Made by a program: the position numbers and the translations under genes. A stretch of DNA of 54,010 bases from Candidatus Sulfotelmatobacter sp. Its GTDB lineage: Bacteria; Acidobacteriota; Terriglobia; Terriglobales; Acidobacteriaceae. Below the pieces are notes generated by a model. The model searched no databases. It saw only the letters and a list, made by a program, of their open reading frames with translations, and was not told the DNA's origin. Positions 27,230 through 36,337 of the stretch are shown piece by piece (the stretch's first letter is position 1; each line of letters begins with the position of its first letter). The DNA lies in NCBI GenBank assembly GCA_030041215.1, contig JASHOH010000109.1:1-54010 (forward strand). The letters run 5' to 3'.

Positions 27230-27727
27230 TCAACCGGCGCGAAAATCGCGCACGTCTTCGTGTGGCTGAAATACGGATGCGAAGGGAAGGTTTCGCGCTT
27301 CGGCCATTTTGCGGTTGATCTCTTCGAAATCCTTTTTTACCCAGCCGACGCTGGAGAGTTCAATCTCGCCGTCCTGAGCAACCCAGAACAGGCTTGGCAC
27401 GTTAGTTAAACCGTATGCGTTCGACACGGGATAAGTTTCCTTGTCGTCGAGCAGAACGGGGAAGGTGACGCCGAATTCCTTGTTGAACGCGGCGGTTTCA
27501 CGAGGGTCGTTCTGCGAAACTCCAATGATCTGCACCCGGTCGTGACCGTAGGTGCGCTCAAGCCGCTCCAGGAATGGGAAGGCATATTGGCAGACCGGGC
27601 ACGACACCTTGAAAAATGCGAGCAGAACTGGCCCGCGCGCCAACTCGTCACGCAAAACGAAACGCTTACCATCCATGGCTTTCAATTCGAATTCGGGCGC
27701 TTTGGTGCCCACGGTCAATGCCGCCAT
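27230..27727 (-). CDS. Thioredoxin-fold redoxin (TlpA/AhpC-TSA family)
   Basis: 165 residues from the ATG at 27727, chosen because GGAGGA lies seven bases upstream and MAALTVGTKAPEFELKAMDGK is the usual family start; the longer frame to 27778 is not supported. The CXXC site is SCPVC in LLAFFKVSCPVCQYAFPFLERL, followed by IIGVSQNDPRETAAFNKEF and YGLTNVPSLFWV, where the cis-proline is in NVPS. It lacks a signal peptide, so it is probably a cytoplasmic thiol-disulfide or peroxide-reducing protein. It lies convergent to iorB. Confidence 0.87.
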   Translation of the reverse strand: MAALTVGTKAPEFELKAMDGKRFVLRDELARGPVLLAFFKVSCPVCQYAFPFLERLERTYGHDRVQIIGVSQNDPRETAAFNKEFGVTFPVLLDDKETYPVSNAYGLTNVPSLFWVAQDGEIELSSVGWVKKDFEEINRKMAEARNLPFASVFQPHEDVRDFRAG

Positions 27728-27846
27728 CGGTAGTCCTCCAGTTCTTCTATGACCCAAAATTCGTCGCAGCCAGCGCATACGCCCCCCGGGTGGGCTGACT
27801 GGCTTCTATTTTAAATGATGGAAAAAAAGCAGTTGTAACGGCGGAA

Positions 27847-29028
27847 TCAGAGGTGCGGTTCACGCAGGAGATTCTTACGTCCGCAGCCGGGCGACGTAGT
27901 TCGAAGATGGGCCTTTTGGGGATCTTTACCGGCCAGGATGCCTGCGCGGCGGAGTATTTTCCGCGCCAGACCAGTCAGCGCGACGTGCCCCAATCGATGG
28001 CTCGCAAACCATTTCCCGCGAGCACCGTTGGTCTGTGTCGCACGCCAGACCTGCACCGTGTAGTCGGTGATGGTGATGGAATGCCGCAGGGTCAAACAAG
28101 GCCGAGAGGCGCTGGGGGTTGCCGTGGTGGCCGGATTATTGCCGTTTCGGCGATTCACGAAGTGAGTTGTAGAGATCGCTGTACCCATTTGCGGATGCGC
28201 TTTAGCCCCCAATGCTTTCATCTCCGGCAGCTCCCACATGCCAGCCATCAAGGACGCATTTCGCGCCCGCTGCACCAGAAACACTTCGCTGTCCCCATTC
28301 CGTTCGCCGCGGCAAACCAGCGCATAGTGAATCTCACGTTTCTTCTGCGGGGCTGGCTTAGCCATTGCCGCCAATTCTCCGCGCGTTGCGCAGAAATCTC
28401 GAAGCGGGCACAGCAAGCACGCCGGGTTGTGCGGCGTGCAAACCACAGCTCCCAGCTCCATCATGGCCTGATTGAAATCGCCGGGACGGCTGGGATCGAG
28501 CACGGCATTAGCACTTTCCCAGATTCTTTCCCCAGCCAGACGGTTGCCGAGAACTCGCTGCAACACCCGTTCGACATTGCCGTCGACAACGGCAGTGGGC
28601 TCTCCGAAAGCAATGCTCGCGATCGCGGCGGCGGTGTAGCGGCCGACGCCGGGAAGATCGAGCCATTCCGCCGCTTTGGAGGGAAATGTTCCGCGATTTC
28701 GACGCACGATAACTTTCGCAGCCGAATGCAACATTCTCGCCCGACGGTAGTATCCTAGACCGCTCCACGCGGCCAGGACGCTGGCTTCTCGCGCGGCCGC
28801 GAGTTTCTCGACGTTGGGAAACCGCCGCAGGAAGTCGTGATAGTGCTCAATCACCGCGGCGACACGCGTCTGCTGAAGCATGATCTCGGATACCCACACA
28901 TGATAGGCATCGCGGCTCTTGCGCCATGGAAGAGCGCGGGCATGGACGTCGTACCAAGCAAGCAGTTGGGAGCGCAATGAAGATGCGATCAAATTGGCTC
29001 GCGAGGCATGTGTTTCTGGCGACTTCAT
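27847..29028 (-). CDS. mutY: A/G-specific adenine glycosylase
   Basis: 393 residues from the ATG at 29028 (MKSPETHASR); the open frame upstream is low quality. MutY removes adenine mispaired with 8-oxoguanine in base-excision repair. Visible hallmarks: LLAWYDVHARALPWR, EIMLQQTRVAAVI (catalytic glutamate in the LQQT region), the helix-hairpin-helix LDLPGVGRYTAAAIAS, AVVDGNVERVLQRVLG with the catalytic aspartate, and the [4Fe-4S] cysteines in CTPHNPACLLCPLRDFC. The C-terminal NUDIX-like domain (HYALVCRGERNGDSEVFLVQR, AGMWELPEM) recognises 8-oxoguanine. The last ~35 residues are basic and probably disordered. Confidence 0.95.
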   Translation of the reverse strand: MKSPETHASRANLIASSLRSQLLAWYDVHARALPWRKSRDAYHVWVSEIMLQQTRVAAVIEHYHDFLRRFPNVEKLAAAREASVLAAWSGLGYYRRARMLHSAAKVIVRRNRGTFPSKAAEWLDLPGVGRYTAAAIASIAFGEPTAVVDGNVERVLQRVLGNRLAGERIWESANAVLDPSRPGDFNQAMMELGAVVCTPHNPACLLCPLRDFCATRGELAAMAKPAPQKKREIHYALVCRGERNGDSEVFLVQRARNASLMAGMWELPEMKALGAKAHPQMGTAISTTHFVNRRNGNNPATTATPSASRPCLTLRHSITITDYTVQVWRATQTNGARGKWFASHRLGHVALTGLARKILRRAGILAGKDPQKAHLRTTSPGCGRKNLLREPHL

Positions 29029-29162
29029 GGCAATCCCAAGATTATGCCAAACCCCGGAGCCTCCTTGACAATTGACCTCTCGCTCGCTCCGCGAAATAAT
29101 ACCCCTGCCTGGCATCCGCAACCCGCGCGTGAGTTCATTCACGCCCAACAGCGAGGACCACC

Positions 29163-29390
29163 ATGAACGACTTCAACCGCAAGGTCGAAGAGGCCTCGGC
29201 GCGCGTCAGCAAGACGGTGGCCGACGCCGCAGAGCGCCTGGAAAAAGAGATTCCCGAGTTCATCAAATATCTCAACGACGAGGTCGTTCCTGCCGTGCGC
29301 CAGCATTCGACCAAGGCCCTTCGCATTGCCAGCGCAAAGTTAAACGAATTCGCCGACTACATGGAACAGCACACCCCGCCGCGCAAGTGA
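29163..29390 (+). CDS. Small amphipathic helical protein, coupled to rlpA
   Basis: 75 residues, almost entirely helical in pattern and alternating charge: NDFNRKVEEASARVSKTVADAAERLEKE... It has no signal peptide or cysteine. GAGGA sits just before the ATG. Its TGA stop overlaps the GTG of the RlpA gene by four bases (GTGA), so the two are translationally coupled. I do not recognise a family; such short, charged helices often bind nucleic acid or membranes, but nothing here shows that. Confidence 0.65.
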   Translation: MNDFNRKVEEASARVSKTVADAAERLEKEIPEFIKYLNDEVVPAVRQHSTKALRIASAKLNEFADYMEQHTPPRK

Positions 29391-30169
29391 GGCACAAGGC
29401 AGCTTCCCTAGTCTTTTCCTTTGCAATCTTCATACTGCTGTTGTTGCTGCTCAGCGGGTGTGGCCATCCCAAGCAGGCGTGGGTGAATCCGCCTCCGGCG
29501 CCTGAGCTCACTTCGACTGAATCGTCGCAACCGGAAGAAGCGGCAAGAAGCGATCGTGAAAAGGGACCAGAAGAAACCAGTGGCGGTTTTGCCGAGCCAG
29601 CCATTCCCGCCAACTCGCTTCCGCTGGCCATCGAGACGGGATTAGCAAGCTGGTATGGCCCACCTTACCATAATCGCGTCGGAGCGAACGGCGAAGTCTA
29701 CAACATGCACGCCATGACTGCGGCGCACCGCACCCTGCCGCTGGGAACGATCGTTCGTGTCACAAATTTGAAGACCGGCCACGCGGCCTTGGTTCGAATT
29801 ACTGATCGCGGGCCCTTTATTCCAGGGCGCGTTATCGACCTGTCGCTGGCTGCCGCGCGCAAGCTAGATGTTTACTTGCCCGGCACGGCAGAAGTGAAAC
29901 TGGAAGTGATGCAGACTCCCGCGCCACTGAATACTGGAGGAAAGTGGGCGGTGCAGATCGGGGGATTTCGTCACGAACATGAAGCTTCGAAGCTGGCCGG
30001 TCATCTTGAGCGCCGGTATCACACGGCAAAAGTGCTGCGCTTCGCCAGTCCGGCGGGGGATTGGTGGGTGCGCGTCCGCGTGCTCGATGACGACCACGGC
30101 CGGGCGCAGCAGCTGGCCGCCGAGACCACCACCGCGGAAGGGGCCGTTTTCCTGGTACGGCTGGACTAA
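29387..30169 (+). CDS. rlpA: RlpA-type septal lipoprotein (DPBB plus SPOR domain)
   Basis: 260 residues starting at GTG 29387, which overlaps the preceding stop. The N-terminus is a lipoprotein signal: RHKAASLVFSFAIF, then leucines and the LSGC lipobox, so it is anchored in a membrane as a lipoprotein. The double-psi barrel spans about 85-170 (GLASWYGPPYHNRVGANGEVYNM, MTAAHRTLPLGTIVRVTNL, ITDRGPFIPGRVIDLSLAAARKLD); the conserved HRTLPxGT and DRGPF motifs are intact. The C-terminal ~75 residues (WAVQIGGFRHEHEASKLAGHLE) form a SPOR domain that binds denuded peptidoglycan. Members are lytic transglycosylases or structural septal proteins; which one cannot be decided here. Confidence 0.93.
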   Translation: MRHKAASLVFSFAIFILLLLLLSGCGHPKQAWVNPPPAPELTSTESSQPEEAARSDREKGPEETSGGFAEPAIPANSLPLAIETGLASWYGPPYHNRVGANGEVYNMHAMTAAHRTLPLGTIVRVTNLKTGHAALVRITDRGPFIPGRVIDLSLAAARKLDVYLPGTAEVKLEVMQTPAPLNTGGKWAVQIGGFRHEHEASKLAGHLERRYHTAKVLRFASPAGDWWVRVRVLDDDHGRAQQLAAETTTAEGAVFLVRLD

Positions 30170-30280
30170 GTTCACCATAAGCGTGGAGACAAAGAGGGAA
30201 AGATGTTTCTCGTGTGTCTCTGCTATGCGGTGGCTTCACTCCTGTTGCAGATGTTATCGTTCTCGTCGGGTGACGACACG

Positions 30281-30628
30281 ATGGCTGATTCCAACTGCCT
30301 TTTCTGCCGCATTCTTCGCGGCGAAATTCCTTCGAAGAAAGTCTATGAAGACGAACAGATATACGCTTTTGAAGACATCAATCCCAAGGCCCCCACGCAT
30401 GTGCTGGTGATTCCCAGAAAACATGTAGCGGGATTGAGAGAAGCGCAGGCCGACGATGCCGAGATCATCGGCCGCTGTCATCTTATCGCGGCCAAGATCG
30501 CACGCGATCGCAACATCGAGAAGGGATACCGCACAGTGCTTAACGTAGGACCTGAGTCCGGGCAATCAGTATTTCATTTGCACGTGCACTTGATCGGCGG
30601 GAGGAAAATGAGTTGGCCGCCGGGGTAG
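30281..30628 (+). CDS. HIT-family (histidine triad) nucleotide-binding protein
   Basis: 115 residues starting MADSNCLFCRILRGEIPSKKVYEDE, the standard HIT opening; the ATG at 30281 fits the family better than the longer frame from 30203, which adds a hydrophobic leader. The triad is FHLHVHLIGGRKMSWPPG near the C-terminus. HVLVIPRKHVAGL is the phosphate-binding region. HIT proteins hydrolyse nucleoside phosphoramidates and dinucleotides in the cytoplasm. It follows rlpA by 111 bases and may share its transcript. Confidence 0.92.
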   Translation: MADSNCLFCRILRGEIPSKKVYEDEQIYAFEDINPKAPTHVLVIPRKHVAGLREAQADDAEIIGRCHLIAAKIARDRNIEKGYRTVLNVGPESGQSVFHLHVHLIGGRKMSWPPG

Positions 30629-30682
30629 TGCCGAGTTGCGAGTATCGTGACGAGGGTGCCCTTCGATTCAGTCCAGCTTTAG

Positions 30683-31342
30683 TTACTGCACTGCCGGGCT
30701 CTCCCCTTCGGGTGCGCCGTGACGGCGTAGCAGTTGCGGCAGGTTCTGCGAAAAAGCTGAACGCGGCAACACCATATCGCAGCCTACTTCATGCGCTTTC
30801 TGTTTCAAGTCACCCTGCACATGCGAGAGAAAGCCGATAATTGACGTTCCCTTCTTTAGCTTCGATTTCAGCCTGGGGATAAGCGTCAATGGCTTCGCAT
30901 TGGCATTGTTGAGATCGAAAATGATCAGCGACGGCTTTTCCTCGCCGTTCTGCTCCATGCGCTCGGCGAGATCTTTGTCAGTCTTCGCGAACTCGACCTT
31001 AACGTTCAGTTTGCGCGCGGTCTCCTGAATCTTTGCCTGGAAGAACAGGTCGTCGACAAAAGCAAAGATGCGAGAGGCGGAATCCTCGTGTGCGGGCAGA
31101 GGCTCCGGCTCGACAGCGAATGGCGCCGCGAAACCGTGGCGCGGTCCGCGGCGGCCGCCCTGGCCGTTGCCGTTGCCCGACAACACCGCGCGGTAGCTGT
31201 GGTCCATGGGCGCGGTATAGATGCCGTCCTGATTGTGGCGCGCTTGCGCGGGCCGCTGCCCGCGCTGATTCTGGTGTCGGCGTCCGCGCCGCCGCCTTCT
31301 TCCTCCTCCGCCTCCGGAGGGTTTTCCTGGTCCTGCGTTCAT
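30683..31342 (-). CDS. Receiver-like domain protein with arginine/glycine-rich N-terminus
   Basis: 219 residues with GAGAGG just before the ATG. The first ~80 residues are an Arg/Gly/Gln-rich disordered tail (GGGGGRRRRRGRRHQNQRG), a composition seen in nucleic-acid-binding tails. The C-terminal ~125 residues resemble a CheY-like receiver: ASRIFAFVDDLFFQAKI, PSLIIFDLNNANAKPL and TSIIGFLSHVQGDLKQKAHEVGCDMVLPRSAFSQNLP. The phosphoacceptor region is IFDLN, with the aspartate present but the acidic pocket replaced at the start (VDD). It may be a pseudo-receiver; no DNA-binding domain is visible beyond the tail. Confidence 0.68.
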   Translation of the reverse strand: MNAGPGKPSGGGGGRRRRRGRRHQNQRGQRPAQARHNQDGIYTAPMDHSYRAVLSGNGNGQGGRRGPRHGFAAPFAVEPEPLPAHEDSASRIFAFVDDLFFQAKIQETARKLNVKVEFAKTDKDLAERMEQNGEEKPSLIIFDLNNANAKPLTLIPRLKSKLKKGTSIIGFLSHVQGDLKQKAHEVGCDMVLPRSAFSQNLPQLLRRHGAPEGESPAVQ

Positions 31343-31970
31343 AGTCCTCTCAAAATTGGGTTTGATTTTTGACCCGTTACAGGGTTAAAAAATTTCAACG
31401 ATTTCGCGTTTCCCACTGGTTGCGGCAGATTGTCAGGCCGTTGGGCGTCCTGCCGGTTTTCTTCTATCGAACTTCTTGCACGCTTACTCAAAAGGTCGTC
31501 AGCGGCGGACTCGCAGCACGCGCATCCTGCACGCTGCAATGCGCGGTGCAGTGTGCGTGGCGCGCTCGCCCAATGGAAAAATGCAATGCGGTCGACGGCT
31601 GTTAGTAAAGCGAACTCGCACTCGTAAGCTAGACCTTAAAACTTGCGTTTCGGCTTATCCGTTATCGGAATCCGTAGCACCCGACGGGGACGGCGGGCGC
31701 GGAAGGCCTTCGCGGGAACGAGGCCAATGAGAACAACCTAATCCTACTAGTGTTGGCGCAGCCGCGCAAGGGCAAAGTTAGGAGAGGTTTTGCACAACGG
31801 GACATGGCTGGGCGGAACCGCGACTGCTGGCCACCTAGGTCGAGCGCTCCAGAGCTGCCGGATTTCCGCCCCATTATCCGAATGCAGCTTTTCAGACCTT
31901 GAAGGGCCTCCTGGGTATTCTTTCTTATTTTTTAATACAACGAATCAAAACATCACAGGTTGTCGGCACT
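31343..31970. other. Gene-free intergenic stretch
   Basis: About 630 bases between two minus-strand genes. The several short ORFs here overlap each other in different frames and have no recognisable domain, start signal or coding bias. An AT-rich patch at about 31920-31980 lies just after the S53 peptidase stop. I see no tRNA, repeat or convincing promoter. Confidence 0.5.
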
Positions 31971-34900
31971 TTACTGCGACACATTTAGTGTTATTTGAGT
32001 TGAATTTGTCAGTGGAGACGCCCCGCCGGTTGTCGCGCTGATTGTGATGGTGTACGTGCCAGCTGGCGTTCCTGGATTGGAGCCTCCGCTGCCCCCGCTG
32101 TTGCCTCCGCCTCCGCAAGACCCTAATCCGATTGTGCAGCAAGTGAAGACCACAATCATGCTCAGCAGGCGGATACCTCGTTTGCGCGAGCCCACGGCAA
32201 AAACAACTCCGAACAGCCCAGGCAGCAAAAACGCATATACAAGGCGGCCGCTGCCAAAGGGACGCCGAATTTGAGTCGTTGGGCCAGTAGTTGTCAGGAC
32301 GGCTGTAACGGCGAGCAAGTTCGTCGGCTGATTGTTGTTTACGGTGCATGCGATCTCGGCGCTTGCCAGGTTCGGACTACCACTGCATGAATATGTGAGT
32401 GGAACTGCTGTTGTCGCGCCCGTCCCAGTGCCAACAATAAAGCTCGGGGAGCTAGTGCTGCTTACCACAATCTGCACCGACGCCGTTCCGCCCGCAATGA
32501 CCGGGAAGGTCGCGCCGTTCGTGGAGGCGAGTGTGAAGGATTCGGTGGTTGGCGTGACAGTAAGACTGACAGTCGTAGTGGTTTTCGGCGACGCCTGCGG
32601 AGTGATCGTGATCGTTTGCGCACCCGAAGGAATCGCCATGTTGGGTACCGTTGCGATGGTCAGCGTGGTCGTCGCATTAGAGGTGCCGTTAAACGTAACG
32701 CTCGATGGATTGAAGCTGCAGGTCGCGCCCGTGGGCAGTCCGGTGCAACTGCTGGTGCTGAAATTCACTACGGTCCCGGTTGAGCCGGTGATGGGTGAAA
32801 TCGTAATCGTAGTACTCGTCGAGGCGCCTGCCGAGACAGGACTCGGATTAAGAGTGCCGGCCGTAAGCTGGTAGTCGGGGGCCAGAGACGCCGCCCAGGC
32901 GACCGCTAATGCGTGAGCATCAACCGAGCCGAGACCGGCCGCGAGGTTGTAACTCGTGGGACTCGCGTCATTTGAAGCGCTGAAGCCAAATACCCCCGCA
33001 GATGGACATATAACATCGCTCGGCTGTCCCGTGGGATCTCCAGCTTGGCAGTAAACGTCGCTGTCGCCGCTGGTAACCAGATGAAAAGCGCCGTTCGCGG
33101 GAGTTTGGGCAAGCGTATAGAGAGAGGGATTGATGTTGCTCAAGCTTGAGCCGCCCAGATACTCCTCGATAAGCGCTACGGTTGCGGCAAAAATCGGAGA
33201 TGAAGCCGACGTTCCGCCGATGATGGAGGGATCAATAACGAAATTGCCGTCAACGACCGTTCCGTCGGCGGCTGTCGCTATGCCGCTGGCACAACTGCTG
33301 GTGGTCTCAGTGTCGTACGGAGGGGTGCTGGACAGCTCCTCCACGGGCGTGCAGAAAATATATCCAGGAAAATTTGGAGAAGCGAGCAAGGATACGTCGG
33401 GCACAAAGCGATACGTGCTCTGCGGGCTTCCCAGGCCGGGGATGGTGACCGAAGATTGCCAGCTTGGTTGAGGAAATCCGGCCTGACAGATGCCTCCCGA
33501 GTTCATGGTGACGCAGTTGCTCACGCCACCGCCTCCTTCTGAAATCCAGATATCCTCCTGGGCAGCTTGTGCGCTTGTGATGTCGACCCAGTTGTTTACC
33601 GCCGGAGGGCCGCCAGTCTCGCAGAAGGTTGCGCTAAAAAGACCTTCCTGGCAACCCTGGGCAAAAGCCACATCGTCGTTCCACAAGATCTCGGTTCCGA
33701 TCACATTGGTATTTACGGATTCGCCATTGCTCCCGTTAGTTGCGCTCCAATAAGTACTGCTGAATTCAGATAGTGGTATGGCCGTGCCCCCGACCCCCGT
33801 CACCTCGGGACTGCTGGCCGGATAGTTCACGCCAATCCCGCCGATCGCCGGATCATAGGGCAGCGGCGGCGTGGATGTACTTGTCGTGCCCGGCGGGTTC
33901 GTGTCACAGGCGAATGACCCGCTGTCGCCGGCCGAGTTCATGATTGTGATTCCTTCGCCGACCCCCTGCTCGAGTTCGGTTTCCAATAACCCGCCCTGGG
34001 CTGTGGTTTCGAGCTCGCATAATCCGTAGCTCATGGTGATGACCGGAGCGACAACGTTATCGATGGCGTATTCCAGGGCATTAATGACGCCGCCGGTCGT
34101 TCCGGTCGAATTAATGGGCGAGGTAACGAACACAATCTGAGCGTTATAAGCGACTGCTCCTGACCACTCGAGATCGAGATCGGATTCAACCACATCACCG
34201 AGGGACACAGGCTGGTCCTCCCCGACCAGCACATATTCGAAATTGGCGGTGTCACATGGTGAGGTGATCACACCCGCAGAGGTTAAGGTGCATCCGCCGC
34301 TACCAGTGGGAATTGGGGAGTAACCAAACCCAGTGCGAAAGTCGTTGATGTCGGCGTAGTAGACATCGGTCTGCCCTATGATTGCGATCTTCTCACCGGT
34401 GCCGTCAATTCCTGAACTGTACAGCGGATTGAGGTCATAAAGCGTCGCGATGTCTCCCGGCGCGAGGAAATACTCCGTTTGCCCTTGGATGGTCGTTGTG
34501 TAGGTCGGATGCGGCCCCTTCGGTCCTCCGCTTGGGCGCACGTACATCGGCTTGGGCCGGAAATCGGTCAGCCCGCGAACGCTTGTCACGACACCGCTTA
34601 GCGCCGCAGGGATCGAAAGCTGAGTCGAATTAGCAATGTGCTTTTCGCCGTTAATGTCGTAGCGATGAATTTCAGTCTTGAACGTATTTTCAAGCTGCGA
34701 TGCCGTGCCGCTGAATACCACTGCGTTGCGTCCGCGGGCGACGCGTTCGATCGTGAGTCCCTCCGCCTGCAACCAGCCGGTAATCTTATTCACATCATTT
34801 TGGCTCAGCCCGAAATGATCGGCGTATTGCTCGGGCGTTAGCCATTTGTGATAGTTTGGCGATTTTGGGTCCTGTTGCTGGGACAAAAGCAGGTCGAGCG

Positions 34901-35135
34901 CCGCCTGCTGGCTCGGGGACGGCGCGATGCTGAGCGCAACCGAACCAAATGGAAGCGAGGCCTCAGCGCGCCCCTGATCGTATTGTGGCTGAGCTTTGAG
35001 ATTAACGCTGTGGGCCAGTAGCACCATGCGGCTGGAATCAATCGGTCCCACGATGCGGTCGGGCTGTGCCGCAAAGCACAGGGACGACGCGACAAGCGGC
35101 AGCAGAAATTTACACGTTTGCGTCAGTAATCGCAT
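31971..35135 (-). CDS. S53 (kumamolisin-type) peptidase with C-terminal beta-sandwich repeats and membrane segment
   Basis: 1054 residues. Signal peptide MRLLTQTCKFLLPLVASSLCFAA, then pro-domain (YHKWLTPEQYADHFGLSQNDV, VVFSGTASQLENTFKTEIHRY). The catalytic domain has ESDLDLEWSGAV (Glu/Asp), AGDSGSFACD (oxyanion Asp) and IGGTSASSPIFAATVA (Ser). After about residue 755 come at least two Thr/Ser-rich beta-sandwich repeats (PSSVTFNGTSNATTTLTI). Near 955 there is a hydrophobic segment, LVYAFLLPGLFGVVFAVGSRKRG, followed by another, a GSCGGGGNSGGSGG linker and a last sandwich. It is probably exported and perhaps surface-anchored. GGGAG precedes the start. This is the intact counterpart of the peptidase at 17999. 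Confidence 0.92.
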   Translation of the reverse strand: MRLLTQTCKFLLPLVASSLCFAAQPDRIVGPIDSSRMVLLAHSVNLKAQPQYDQGRAEASLPFGSVALSIAPSPSQQAALDLLLSQQQDPKSPNYHKWLTPEQYADHFGLSQNDVNKITGWLQAEGLTIERVARGRNAVVFSGTASQLENTFKTEIHRYDINGEKHIANSTQLSIPAALSGVVTSVRGLTDFRPKPMYVRPSGGPKGPHPTYTTTIQGQTEYFLAPGDIATLYDLNPLYSSGIDGTGEKIAIIGQTDVYYADINDFRTGFGYSPIPTGSGGCTLTSAGVITSPCDTANFEYVLVGEDQPVSLGDVVESDLDLEWSGAVAYNAQIVFVTSPINSTGTTGGVINALEYAIDNVVAPVITMSYGLCELETTAQGGLLETELEQGVGEGITIMNSAGDSGSFACDTNPPGTTSTSTPPLPYDPAIGGIGVNYPASSPEVTGVGGTAIPLSEFSSTYWSATNGSNGESVNTNVIGTEILWNDDVAFAQGCQEGLFSATFCETGGPPAVNNWVDITSAQAAQEDIWISEGGGGVSNCVTMNSGGICQAGFPQPSWQSSVTIPGLGSPQSTYRFVPDVSLLASPNFPGYIFCTPVEELSSTPPYDTETTSSCASGIATAADGTVVDGNFVIDPSIIGGTSASSPIFAATVALIEEYLGGSSLSNINPSLYTLAQTPANGAFHLVTSGDSDVYCQAGDPTGQPSDVICPSAGVFGFSASNDASPTSYNLAAGLGSVDAHALAVAWAASLAPDYQLTAGTLNPSPVSAGASTSTTITISPITGSTGTVVNFSTSSCTGLPTGATCSFNPSSVTFNGTSNATTTLTIATVPNMAIPSGAQTITITPQASPKTTTTVSLTVTPTTESFTLASTNGATFPVIAGGTASVQIVVSSTSSPSFIVGTGTGATTAVPLTYSCSGSPNLASAEIACTVNNNQPTNLLAVTAVLTTTGPTTQIRRPFGSGRLVYAFLLPGLFGVVFAVGSRKRGIRLLSMIVVFTCCTIGLGSCGGGGNSGGSGGSNPGTPAGTYTITISATTGGASPLTNSTQITLNVSQ

Positions 35136-35318
35136 GGCAGGCTCCCATTTGGGGCAGGAATTCGAATGTTGGCTTTTCTTGAGTTTAAGATACGGCTTTC
35201 ATGCACTGTGATCAAGTCTCGAACAATCAGGGTTGTATCCGGACAAAAATGTTACAAACCCACGCCCGCCGGACAAGTCGCGGCCTTGGCCGGTAGTTCC
35301 CGGCTCCGGTGATCAAAG

Positions 35319-36053
35319 TCACATGCCAAGCAGATTAGGGTGGAATTTCCTATATCCGCGTTCTTGCGCCCACAGGTTCAATGGGATGGAAGCCAGTTCA
35401 TCGACCAGGGGGTCGGCAAGGCCGTTCTTTGTCAGATCGATCGACTTGATGTATCCGTGGCAGCTATCGCAGCATTCCACGCGGATGTGGGGCATCTCAG
35501 CGGCCGTATAGACCGGAATCTTGGCGGGTACTTCCTCGCCGCAGCCGGGGCAGATCACGCGGCGGAAGGGCCATTCTGTCAGGCAAAAACCGCATAACAG
35601 ATTGCGTTGTCCGCCGTCGCCTTGTTGCCGCAAAACCCCGGCTGCGGGTTTGCGATTACACCACGGGCAGATTGCGGTCGAATAATTCTCTAGATGCAAG
35701 CCAGCCGCACCGCGCGAGAATTCGGCAAAAGGCTGAAGATAAGCGAAGGCAAGAAATTCTTCGGGAGTAGAGGGCTCTGCGCCCGACCAGATTGTTTCCA
35801 GAAGAGATGTGCGCGTCTGTGGCGGAGCAGGACTCAGCCTTTGCGCAACCAGGGCGACTCGTTCCGGCCCGTGCTCCTCCACGAGTTGGAGAAACCTTCC
35901 GAATTCTGCTGCACGTTCCGGATTTCGACGGTACAAATCCTCCTGAAAGCGCGCGACATGAACGTAAAAGCCGAGTATTTCCGTCGCGAACGAGTGTGCG
36001 GCGGCAAGTTTCTCCGCGCGCCGGATTCGCTGTTGCCAGACAGTATCGCGCAC
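35319..36053 (-). CDS. fdhE: Formate dehydrogenase accessory protein FdhE
   Basis: 244 residues. The C-terminal half has the four cysteine pairs of FdhE that bind iron (rubredoxin-like): CPWC, CGFC, CPGC and CCDSC, in ICPWCNRKPAAGV, LLCGFCLTEWPFRRVICPGCGEE and VECCDSCHGYIKSIDL. The N-terminal helical part (RAEKLAAAHSFATEILGFYVHVA, FLQLVEEHGPERVA) fits the family. FdhE assists maturation of respiratory formate dehydrogenase and interacts with its catalytic subunit. It is divergent from fdnG, which starts 284 bases away, consistent with that role. GTG start; about the expected length for a family that is usually ~300, so slightly short at the N-terminus. Confidence 0.9.
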   Translation of the reverse strand: MRDTVWQQRIRRAEKLAAAHSFATEILGFYVHVARFQEDLYRRNPERAAEFGRFLQLVEEHGPERVALVAQRLSPAPPQTRTSLLETIWSGAEPSTPEEFLAFAYLQPFAEFSRGAAGLHLENYSTAICPWCNRKPAAGVLRQQGDGGQRNLLCGFCLTEWPFRRVICPGCGEEVPAKIPVYTAAEMPHIRVECCDSCHGYIKSIDLTKNGLADPLVDELASIPLNLWAQERGYRKFHPNLLGM

Positions 36054-36337
36054 GCGCCGATTATCAGGCTTCAGACGTCATCGGGCAACCCTGGTGCTGC
36101 CGAATGCAACCACCGGGTAGCCAAGAGCATCATCCGTGAGGGAAACAAAATGGGACAAAGGGGGGCGCCAGTTTTCGCTGTGGTTCGGAGTGAAATCAGG
36201 CTATTCTCCCTCCGCCATTGACTCACGTGTGGCAGGGGACTATAGTTCTCCTCACGTTTGCGCTGCGGTTCCGTTCGACCCTGGGGTAAAAGACAGGTCG
36301 GCAACACTGGCTGATTGAAGCAGTCGGAGGACTTGCA

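Noticed and set aside
27853-28758. 301-residue plus-strand ORF antisense to mutY
   Set aside because: Shadow of mutY, which has intact catalytic and cluster residues.
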